Position numbers and translations under genes: made by a program
Origin: Oscillospiraceae bacterium
GTDB taxonomy: Bacteria; Bacillota; Clostridia; Oscillospirales; Ruminococcaceae
Assembly (NCBI GenBank): GCA_016297165.1
Contig: JAEDHF010000089.1
Coordinates: 1-7,560, forward strand
Length of the DNA: 7,560 nt
Reading direction: 5' to 3'
Notes under the pieces: generated by a model
What the model saw: the letters and a program-made list of their open reading frames with translations, nothing else
Databases searched by the model: none
What the model was told of the DNA's origin: nothing
Part shown: positions 1 to 5,908 of the stretch, piece by piece
Layout: each line of letters starts with the position of its first letter
How positions within the stretch are numbered: the first letter of the stretch is position 1

Positions 1-819
1 AACTGTGACCTATTTATCCTATTAGGGGCAAGAGTAGGGGACAGGGCGGTTACTGCCATTAAGCAGCTCAGCAACGTAAGCGTTATACATATCGATATAG
101 ACCCTGCTGAAATCGGAAAGAATCTTCCTGCAACAACACCTATAGTAGGCGACCTTAAGATTGTTCTTAGCCAGCTTATCGATATTCTTCCGAAGCTTTC
201 CCACACGGAATGGGTAGAGGAGCTTTCGTCAGTCAAGAGCGGCAAAAGCAGTCAGCTTACCGCAGAAAAGGGCTTCGTAAACCCGAAGGCTTTTATTGAG
301 CGGCTTAATATGCAGCTTCCGAAGAAATCCGTTATTGTCGCCGACGTAGGACAGAATCAGATTTGGACAGCCAACAATATTTTCCTTACCGAGGGTCGTT
401 TTCTTACCTCGGGGGGCATGGGTACAATGGGCTATTCCCTTCCTGCCGCTATCGGAGCGAAGCTCGCCGACCCCGAAAACGAGGTTATCGCTGTCTGCGG
501 CGACGGAAGCTTCCAGATGCAGTTTATGGAGCTTGCTACCGCTGTCCAGCATAACGTGAATGTTAAGGTTATTGTAATGGTGAATAACTATCTCGGAATG
601 GTCCGTGAGGTTCAGGAGAGAAGCTATGACAACAGGCTTATTGCGGTTGATATAACGGGAAGTCCACGTTTTGACGCTATTGCCTCCGCTTATGGAATTG
701 AAGCGGAAAACGTTACCGATATCGAGGAAGCGGATAAGGCTATAGAACGGATGCTTAAATCGGAAAAGCCTTATTTATTACAGGTTTTCGTAAAAGGAAC
801 CGAAAAGACGATAATATAA
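1..819 (+). CDS. ilvB: Acetolactate synthase large subunit, C-terminal part (5' end outside the window)
   Basis: This is the thiamine-diphosphate enzyme that condenses two pyruvates (or pyruvate and 2-oxobutyrate) in the first common step of valine, leucine and isoleucine synthesis; it is cytoplasmic and works with IlvN. The frame is open from base 1, giving 272 visible residues, about half of the usual 550-600. Visible residues 5-15 (LFILLGARVGDR) belong to the central FAD-binding domain. From about residue 90 the C-terminal ThDP domain follows, with SGGMGTMGYSLPAAIG from residue 137. The metal/ThDP motif starts with GDGSFQM at residue 167 and ends at the Asn ligand at residue 195. Two oddities: the loop reads LGMVREVQE, with Val where most catabolic-independent enzymes have Trp, and the protein ends at ...VKGTEKTII without the usual PMVPPG-type tail. 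The family is certain; assignment to the biosynthetic enzyme rests on the adjacent ilvN. Confidence 0.95.
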   Translation, partial: NCDLFILLGARVGDRAVTAIKQLSNVSVIHIDIDPAEIGKNLPATTPIVGDLKIVLSQLIDILPKLSHTEWVEELSSVKSGKSSQLTAEKGFVNPKAFIERLNMQLPKKSVIVADVGQNQIWTANNIFLTEGRFLTSGGMGTMGYSLPAAIGAKLADPENEVIAVCGDGSFQMQFMELATAVQHNVNVKVIVMVNNYLGMVREVQERSYDNRLIAVDITGSPRFDAIASAYGIEAENVTDIEEADKAIERMLKSEKPYLLQVFVKGTEKTII

Positions 820-856
820 CGTTCGTATTTTCTGATTGTAATGAACGGAGAATGCT

Positions 857-1348
857 ATGAAACATACAATTTCTATATTAGTTGAAAACCACGCAGGCGT
901 ACTCGCCCGTATTTCAGGACTTTTTGCCCGCCGTGCCTACAATATCGACAGTCTTGCTGTTGGCGTTACAGAGGACGAAAATGTATCAAGAGTCACTATT
1001 GTTGCCGACGGTGACGAGCATACCCTTGAGCAGATATTAAAGCAGCTCAACAAGCTAATCGACGTAATAAAGGTACGCTCCTTCAGCGAGCAGGAGCTTC
1101 TCACCCGTGAGCTTGTACTGGTGAAGGTTAACTGTACCCCGTCCCAGAGAGCGGAGCTTATCTCAATAGCAGAGATTACCGAGGCGAAAATATCGGATAT
1201 TTCCGTTAATACCGTAACCCTTGAATTATCTGACTATAACGCAAAGATAAAGAATTTCGAGGAGCTTCTTCGTCCCTACGGAATAAAGGAAATCGTAAGA
1301 ACAGGTACAATAGCTATCCAGCGTGGAAGTACCGCTCTTACTTTGTAA
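857..1348 (+). CDS. ilvN: Acetolactate synthase small (regulatory) subunit
   Basis: This regulatory subunit activates the IlvB catalytic subunit and, in the family, confers feedback inhibition by valine. It is 163 aa, normal for the family. The N-terminal ACT domain covers about residues 3-76 and carries the signature ENHAGVLARISGLF, then RRAYNIDSL. Asn11, Gly14 and Asn29 align without gaps to E. coli IlvH positions known from valine-resistant mutants, so feedback control is probably intact (inference). The C-terminal ALS small-subunit domain covers about residues 84-158. The start at 857 is preceded by a modest Shine-Dalgarno (CGGAGA at 846-851). It lies 37 nt after ilvB with no terminator between, so the two are co-transcribed and presumably made as one complex. 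Confidence 0.96.
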   Translation: MKHTISILVENHAGVLARISGLFARRAYNIDSLAVGVTEDENVSRVTIVADGDEHTLEQILKQLNKLIDVIKVRSFSEQELLTRELVLVKVNCTPSQRAELISIAEITEAKISDISVNTVTLELSDYNAKIKNFEELLRPYGIKEIVRTGTIAIQRGSTALTL

Positions 1349-1370
1349 TTGTTCCTTATATCCGTACTGT

Positions 1371-2039
1371 ATGAACAAGCATAAGCTTTACAGATACGCT
1401 CTTGACTGGTTTTTCCCGAATATCTGCCCATCCTGCGGCGAACAGATAGCCTATGACGAGGCATTCTGCGATGAATGCTTAACTGAGCTGATACCTTATG
1501 AGGGAAGCTTTTCAGTGGAAAATGCGGATATGTTTACGGCGTACTGTATATACGATAAAACCGTAAAGCGTATTCTGAACAGGTATAAAAGGGACGCCTG
1601 CGGAAATACCTATTATGCCTTCGCTTTCGGGATAATGCAGGCGCTTCGGAGAAGGAAGCTCAGCTCGGAATTTGATATTATCGTATCAATACCCATGGAA
1701 AAATCCGATTTAAAAGCCCGTGGCTATAACCAGACGGAGCTGATTGCTGATGAGCTTCAATTTCTTATGGATAAGCCCCATATAAGGGCTCTTGAAAAGA
1801 TAAGGCGTACCGAGCCGCAGAAAAGCCTTGGCGAAGAGGATAGGCGTAAAAATATGGTAAATGCCTTTAAGGCTGCCGAAGGAATCTCGTTGGCAGGTAA
1901 AAACGTTCTTGTTATTGATGACTTATGTACAACAGGAAGTACTCTTTGCGAAGCTGCAAGAGCCTTAAAGGAGGGCGGAGCGGCTCGTGTAATAGCTGCG
2001 TCTTTCTCAAAAACAGCTATTGACAAATCCGGAATATAG
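1371..2039 (+). CDS. comF: ComF family protein (zinc-ribbon plus phosphoribosyltransferase-like domain)
   Basis: ComF/ComFC-type proteins are cytoplasmic and needed for DNA uptake during transformation in naturally competent Firmicutes, but they also occur in bacteria with no demonstrated competence. The 222-aa product starts with a four-cysteine zinc ribbon (Cys19, Cys22, Cys33, Cys36; ICPSCGE and FCDECL). It ends with a type I phosphoribosyltransferase PRPP loop, VLVIDDLCTTGST at residues 179-191. The ATG at 1371 is preferred because it puts the zinc ribbon at its usual distance from the N-terminus. An in-frame GTG at 1323 would add 16 residues overlapping ilvN and has no Shine-Dalgarno, though 1371 has none either. 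It begins 22 nt after ilvN, so it is probably read from the ilv transcript and translated by reinitiation. No ComFA helicase gene is visible here. The last codons contain the promoter of the ABC operon. Confidence 0.88.
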   Translation: MNKHKLYRYALDWFFPNICPSCGEQIAYDEAFCDECLTELIPYEGSFSVENADMFTAYCIYDKTVKRILNRYKRDACGNTYYAFAFGIMQALRRRKLSSEFDIIVSIPMEKSDLKARGYNQTELIADELQFLMDKPHIRALEKIRRTEPQKSLGEEDRRKNMVNAFKAAEGISLAGKNVLVIDDLCTTGSTLCEAARALKEGGAARVIAASFSKTAIDKSGI

Positions 2040-2048
2040 TGCTACACT
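2020..2048 (+). promoter_or_regulatory. Vegetative sigma-factor promoter of the ABC exporter operon
   Basis: A perfect -35 box TTGACA (2020-2025) is followed by a 17-bp spacer and TACACT (2043-2048, four of six matches to TATAAT). An extended -10 TG lies at 2040-2041. Spacing and extension are ideal for the housekeeping sigma factor. Transcription would start near 2055. The element lies across the comF stop codon, so the ABC operon has its own start independent of ilvBN-comF. This is a sequence-based prediction without transcript data. Confidence 0.78.
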
Positions 2049-2083
2049 AAACACACAATTTTTTCAGAATGGGGGCAGACAAT

Positions 2084-2158
2084 ATGTTAATGCGTAAAAA
2101 AACAGGTTTAAAAAGAAAAGAGATGTACTGTTGTCTGTCGGAAAGCATATCTGTCTGA
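2084..2158 (+). CDS. Possible 24-residue leader peptide of the ABC operon
   Basis: ATG at 2084 to TGA at 2156-2158 encodes a short, very basic peptide beginning MLMRKKTGLKRKEM, followed by two adjacent cysteines (residues 16-17) and a short tail. A G-rich stretch GGGGGC (2071-2076) lies 7 nt before the ATG and could act as a weak Shine-Dalgarno; an internal ATG at 2090 is an alternative start. The frame sits inside the leader between promoter and terminator, and its stop codon lies in the loop of a small hairpin, which is what a ribosome-sensing attenuator would need. There is no run of a single amino acid that would point to amino-acid control. The evidence is positional only, since a frame this short can occur by chance. 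Confidence 0.4.
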   Translation: MLMRKKTGLKRKEMYCCLSESISV

Positions 2159-2178
2159 TATGTAGTATTCTGTTATTG

Positions 2179-2211
2179 AACGTGCATTTCTGCGTGAAGT
2201 GCACGTTTTTT
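2179..2211 (+). terminator. Intrinsic terminator upstream of the ABC genes (attenuator)
   Basis: AACGTGCATTTC (2179-2190) pairs with GAAGTGCACGTT (2196-2207), a 12-bp stem with one wobble and a 5-nt loop. It runs into six T (2206-2211). It lies 7 nt before the AGGAGG of the first ABC gene and downstream of that gene's own promoter, so it must be read through for the exporter to be made. It would also end any ilvBN-comF transcript, since no other terminator follows comF. Confidence 0.85.
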
Positions 2212-2218
2212 GTTTGTC

Positions 2219-2224
2219 AGGAGG
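2219..2224 (+). promoter_or_regulatory. Ribosome binding site that fixes the start of the first ABC gene
   Basis: AGGAGG is followed by 4 nt and ATG at 2229. The longer in-frame alternative would begin at a GTG at 2199 inside the terminator stem, which has no Shine-Dalgarno, so 2229 is the start. Confidence 0.85.
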
Positions 2225-2228
2225 AAAT

Positions 2229-4040
2229 ATGAAAGAGAAAAAAGAAAAACCAAAGTATTCCGCCCCGTCCAATGTTTTCTATATGCTTAAAACCTTGTGC
2301 CGGGGCAGCAAGGGCTACGTTATCTATACCTTTATCAAGGAGCTGAATGAACAGGTATTCTGGACGGTATTCTCTGTGTATCTGACCCAGTGGATTTATA
2401 TGGCTATAGAAAACAAGACCCCCTTTACCGCACTTGTATCCTTTGTGGGCGCTATGTGTATCGGGCATATCTGCATACATACAATTTCGGCTATTCATCA
2501 GCTTTGTGAGAAGCAGTTCCTTCCGAAAATGTATCAAAGTTTCTATAAAAAGGTTATAGAAAAATCCCTTTCTATGGAATATACCGAGTTCGAAAGACCC
2601 GATTTCTACGACAGATATACAAGAGCGCTGAACGAATGTCAGCAGCGGGGAAGCTCAATACTCTACAACTCCGCTATGCTTATAGCGAGTATAGCGTCCG
2701 TAGCGACAGCTACAATAATTGTCGCCGAGGTTGACCCTATGCTTCTGATATTTATTGTGCCTATGGTGGCAGTGTCAATGTTTTTCGGAAAGAAATGCGG
2801 AGATTTATACTATAAGCTTGATTTCTCCAACACCCGTGACGGCCGTGTAGGCAATTATGTGAAGCGTGTGTTCTACGAAAAGAAATACGCAGGCGAGCTT
2901 CGTCTTTTCGGTATGGGAAACCTTCTTTTGAACCGCCACGAAAAGGCTTACGAGGAAATGAGCCAAAGAACCGCAGAAATAAGAAAGAAGGTATCAATTC
3001 TCGAAACGGCAAAATGGGTTATCTATCAGGTTTTATCCATTATCCTGCCTTACCTCTATATTGCTTTCGTAATAGGAGAAAGCGACGTTTCTACGGCGGC
3101 GTATGTAGCTATGATTCCTGCGCTTTCAACCCTCTCCTGGCGCACCTCGGACAGCGTTGAGATTCTGGTTACACTTGCAAAAGAGAGTGCCTTTGTAACA
3201 AATCTTCGTGACTTCCTTGCTTATAAGCCGAAGAGGAATACCGAAGAGCTTATAAAGGCGGAAAGCCTTTCGGATATTGAAATAAAGGATATGAGCTTTA
3301 CCTACGAGGGAGCGGAAAAGCCCACCCTTAAGAATATCAGTATGACCGTAAGAAAGGGCGAAAAAATCGCCATAGTAGGTCATAACGGCGCAGGAAAAAC
3401 TACCCTCGTAAAGCTTCTTTTAGGGCTTTATAACCCTACCGACGGCGAAATAAAGATAAGCGGAAACAATATAGGCAGCTACGAGCCTTTGTCCCTTCAC
3501 AGCCGCTTCGGTACGGTTTTCCAGGATTTACAGGTTTTCGCTCTCCCTCTTGCGGAGAATGTACTGATGCATAAGCCGAAAAACGAGGAGGAGCGAAGGC
3601 TCGTTGAAGAAGCGCTAAGGAAGGCGCAGTTCGGAGATAAGCTTGACAGTCTGCCCGAAGGTATTGACACGATGGTTACCAAGGAATTCGATGAGAACGG
3701 TATGGGTCTTTCGGGAGGAGAAGCGCAGAAAATCGCTATTGCAAGAGTTTTCGCAAGAAAGCCCGACATTGTTATTCTCGACGAGCCAAGCTCCGCCCTC
3801 GACCCTATCGCCGAGTACAATATGTATAAGAATATGCTTACCGCAACAGACGGCGAGACGGTAATTTTCATTTCCCACCGTCTTTCCACAACAAGAGACG
3901 CCGACAGAATTTATATGTTCGAAAACGGCGGTATTATTGAAGAGGGAAGCCACGAGGAGCTTATGAAGCTGGGCGGAAAATACGCTGAAATGTGGAAGCT
4001 GCAGGCGCAGAATTATCTTGCAGAGGAGGTGACGGCATGA
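2229..4040 (+). CDS. ABC exporter half-transporter, first subunit (membrane domain fused to ATPase)
   Basis: This is a 603-aa type IV (MsbA-like) ABC half-exporter of the inner membrane that pumps a substrate out using ATP. The membrane domain (about residues 25-320) shows hydrophobic helices near 30-58, 66-89, 144-166, 169-187, 262-283 and 288-312. Between helices 2 and 3 is the family motif EFERPDFYDRY (120-130). The nucleotide-binding domain (about 350-595) has Walker A GHNGAGKTT (384-392, Lys390), Q-loop Gln432, signature LSGGE (494-498), Walker B ending ILDE (Asp518, catalytic Glu519), D-loop SALD and H-loop His550, so all catalytic residues are present. The C-terminal codons overlap the next ABC gene by ATGA, so the two are translationally coupled and very likely pair as a heterodimer. 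It is expressed from its own promoter through the leader terminator. Peptides, lipids or drugs are possible substrates; the sequence does not decide. Confidence 0.93.
   Translation: MKEKKEKPKYSAPSNVFYMLKTLCRGSKGYVIYTFIKELNEQVFWTVFSVYLTQWIYMAIENKTPFTALVSFVGAMCIGHICIHTISAIHQLCEKQFLPKMYQSFYKKVIEKSLSMEYTEFERPDFYDRYTRALNECQQRGSSILYNSAMLIASIASVATATIIVAEVDPMLLIFIVPMVAVSMFFGKKCGDLYYKLDFSNTRDGRVGNYVKRVFYEKKYAGELRLFGMGNLLLNRHEKAYEEMSQRTAEIRKKVSILETAKWVIYQVLSIILPYLYIAFVIGESDVSTAAYVAMIPALSTLSWRTSDSVEILVTLAKESAFVTNLRDFLAYKPKRNTEELIKAESLSDIEIKDMSFTYEGAEKPTLKNISMTVRKGEKIAIVGHNGAGKTTLVKLLLGLYNPTDGEIKISGNNIGSYEPLSLHSRFGTVFQDLQVFALPLAENVLMHKPKNEEERRLVEEALRKAQFGDKLDSLPEGIDTMVTKEFDENGMGLSGGEAQKIAIARVFARKPDIVILDEPSSALDPIAEYNMYKNMLTATDGETVIFISHRLSTTRDADRIYMFENGGIIEEGSHEELMKLGGKYAEMWKLQAQNYLAEEVTA
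4024..4029 (+). promoter_or_regulatory. Ribosome binding site that fixes the start of the second ABC gene
   Basis: AGGAGG inside the end of the first ABC gene is followed by 7 nt and the ATG at 4037, which overlaps the TGA of the first gene. An upstream in-frame start at 3992 would be buried in the first gene without a Shine-Dalgarno. Confidence 0.85.
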
Positions 4041-5863
4041 GCGGAAAAACGGAAAATAAGGAAAAAATCGGAATTAAAAGGCTTATTTCCAATGTTTTCT
4101 ACATAATGAAATATACCTTCCGTCACGATAAGCTTATGGCGATAGCTTATATTCTGAGCCAGTCGATAGATGTCGCCGCCGTATCAATAATAAACACCTT
4201 TATGCTTAAAGAGGTTATCGACGAGCTTTTAAGAGGCGCTGATATCCTTAATATCGTGAAGATTTTTGCAGTTATGCTTGCGCTTTCTTTTATCGGCTTA
4301 GGCTCTCTTATCTGCCTCGAAAACCTCTTTTTTACGAGGCTTGTTAAGGTAAGCGGTAAGGTGCAGCGTGAGCTTATGGAAAAGGCAAGGCTTATCGATC
4401 TGAAATGCTACGATATTCCCGAATACTACGACGATTTTGTAATTGCCGCCTCCCAGTCCGAGGATATGATAACAAAGGCGATTATGAGTATAGGTAGAAT
4501 TGTTTCCGGCGTTCTTGCTATGCTTATTTCGGGAACCTTTATCGTAACACTTAATCCTATGGTTGCGGTATTCCCTGTAATCGGCTTTATAATTAACATT
4601 GTTACTCGTTTTATTATCACAAAGCTTGAGTACCAATTCAGTATTGAGCAGAAGAAAATAAGACGAAAGGCGGACTACTCAAGGAGAGTATTCTACCAGC
4701 CCGAATACGCTAAGGAAATTAAGCTTACGGGAATCGAAGAGGCTCTTATGGAGCAGTACAACGAAGCTATAGCCGAGGAGCGTAAAATTGCGTTTAAGTA
4801 TAGCCTTAAAATACTGCCGCCGACCCTTATTAACTGGATTTGTACCTATACCCTCTGTCAGTTCTTTGCAGTACCCGTATATCTCGCTTATCTTGCTATC
4901 GAAAAGCAGACTATCCGGCTTGGCGAGGTTGCGTCTCTTAAAAACGCCACAAATGAGATTAAATATCGTCTCGACCAGATGAATTACGCTCTTGTGGATT
5001 TCCAGACGGTAGGGCAGTACGCCGAAAAATTCCGCCGCTTTATGGATTACGAGATAAATATCGAGGGCTGTGAGGGTGATGAGCCTTTGCCCGAGGACTG
5101 CACCTTAGAGCTTAAAAATGTGGGCTTTAAGTATAAGGACGGGGAAAGGTATGTGCTCAAAAACGTAAGTATGACTATAAGAAAGGGCGAAAAGCTTGCT
5201 CTTGTAGGCGAAAATGGCGCAGGAAAAACTACTCTCATTAAGCTTATTATGCGCCTTTACGACGTAACCGAGGGGGAAATTACCTTTGGCGGAGTTGATA
5301 TAAGAAAGCTTAATACAAGAGCCTACAGAGAGAAAATCGGCGCAGTTTTTCAGGATTTCCAGATTTACGGTGCTACTCTTGCCGAAAATGTTAAAATGGA
5401 TTATACCGAGGAAAGGGACAGCAGCGAGATAATCCACGCTCTTGAAAGAGCAGATTTCAGGGATAAGCTTGATAAGCTTCCCGATAGTATTTCTACCGAG
5501 CTTACAAAGGAATTTTCCGAAAATGGAACAATTCTTTCCGGCGGCGAAAGCCAGAAGGCGGCAATAGCAAGAATCTTCATTAAGGATGCCCCTGTGGCTA
5601 TTCTTGATGAGCCGAGCTCCGCTCTCGACCCTATCGCCGAATACAGGCTCAATAAAAGTATGCTTGATAATGCAGAAAACCAGGCGGTTATCCTTATTTC
5701 ACACCGCCTTTCTACAACAAAGGATGCCGATCGTATAATTCTTCTCGAAAACGGAACCGTAGCCGAAAGCGGAACTCATACAGAGCTCCTCGAAAAGGGC
5801 GGTACCTATGCGAAAATGTGGAATGTACAGGCGGAAAAATACTGCACTTCAATTTATGCGTGA
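4037..5863 (+). CDS. ABC exporter half-transporter, second subunit (membrane domain fused to ATPase)
   Basis: This 608-aa paralogue of the preceding protein shares a similar N-terminal stretch (SNVFYIMK against SNVFYMLK), suggesting an old tandem duplication. Clear hydrophobic helices lie near residues 33-57, 72-97, 150-170, 173-195 and 260-288. The expected sixth helix (about 295-322) is unusually polar. The ATPase domain has Walker A GENGAGKTT (391-399, Lys397), Q-loop Gln439, signature LSGGE (500-504), Walker B ending AILDE (Asp524, catalytic Glu525), D-loop SALD and H-loop His556. Both subunits therefore look catalytically competent, unlike many heterodimeric exporters in which one site is degenerate. 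The pair most likely forms one heterodimeric exporter in the cytoplasmic membrane; the substrate is unknown. The gene ends just before a strong terminator. Confidence 0.93.
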   Translation: MSGKTENKEKIGIKRLISNVFYIMKYTFRHDKLMAIAYILSQSIDVAAVSIINTFMLKEVIDELLRGADILNIVKIFAVMLALSFIGLGSLICLENLFFTRLVKVSGKVQRELMEKARLIDLKCYDIPEYYDDFVIAASQSEDMITKAIMSIGRIVSGVLAMLISGTFIVTLNPMVAVFPVIGFIINIVTRFIITKLEYQFSIEQKKIRRKADYSRRVFYQPEYAKEIKLTGIEEALMEQYNEAIAEERKIAFKYSLKILPPTLINWICTYTLCQFFAVPVYLAYLAIEKQTIRLGEVASLKNATNEIKYRLDQMNYALVDFQTVGQYAEKFRRFMDYEINIEGCEGDEPLPEDCTLELKNVGFKYKDGERYVLKNVSMTIRKGEKLALVGENGAGKTTLIKLIMRLYDVTEGEITFGGVDIRKLNTRAYREKIGAVFQDFQIYGATLAENVKMDYTEERDSSEIIHALERADFRDKLDKLPDSISTELTKEFSENGTILSGGESQKAAIARIFIKDAPVAILDEPSSALDPIAEYRLNKSMLDNAENQAVILISHRLSTTKDADRIILLENGTVAESGTHTELLEKGGTYAKMWNVQAEKYCTSIYA

Positions 5864-5865
5864 TA

Positions 5866-5903
5866 AAAAAGCCGTATCCGTTTATTGCCGGATACGGCTT
5901 TTT
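5866..5903. terminator. Bidirectional intrinsic terminator between the ABC operon and the GH43 gene
   Basis: GCCGTATCCG (5871-5880) pairs perfectly with CGGATACGGC (5889-5898) around an 8-nt loop. The stem is flanked by a run of A on the left and T on the right, extending it to 15 bp. It begins 2 nt after the second ABC stop codon and ends 5 nt before the stop codon of the convergent GH43 gene, so it can terminate transcription from both sides (five T on the plus strand, six T on the minus strand). Confidence 0.93.
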
Positions 5904-5908
5904 GCTGA

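Larger units (their letters stand above)
2055..2228 (+). promoter_or_regulatory. Structured leader of the ABC operon, probable transcription attenuator
   Basis: Between the predicted transcription start and the first ABC gene lie about 174 nt that end in a strong intrinsic terminator. Three local structures are visible. Stem A pairs 2074-2084 with 2129-2139 (core CAGACAA/TTGTCTG) and would cover the GGGGGC at 2071-2076 and the first base of the leader reading frame. Stem B pairs CATATC (2146-2151) with GATATG (2157-2162) around the leader stop codon. Stem C is the terminator. A competing pairing joins GAAAGCAT (2141-2148) to the terminator's 5' arm (2182-2190, one bulged A). Long leader, short frame, and terminator placed next to the structural gene's Shine-Dalgarno are the parts of ribosome-controlled attenuation; a ligand-binding RNA is the alternative. 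It does not match a riboswitch class I recognise. Confidence 0.6.

Noticed and set aside
820..856. A possible separate regulatory element between ilvB and ilvN
   Set aside because: Only 37 nt with no hairpin or promoter boxes; it holds just the ilvN ribosome binding site.
2199..2228. An upstream GTG start extending the first ABC protein by 10 residues
   Set aside because: The GTG sits inside the terminator stem with no Shine-Dalgarno, whereas ATG 2229 has AGGAGG at the right place.
3497..3889. Minus-strand open frames opposite the ATPase domains of both ABC genes (also near 5401-5652)
   Set aside because: The two positions are equivalent in the paralogous ABC genes and read similar residues, as expected when the antisense of a conserved ATPase motif stays open; there is no start signal.
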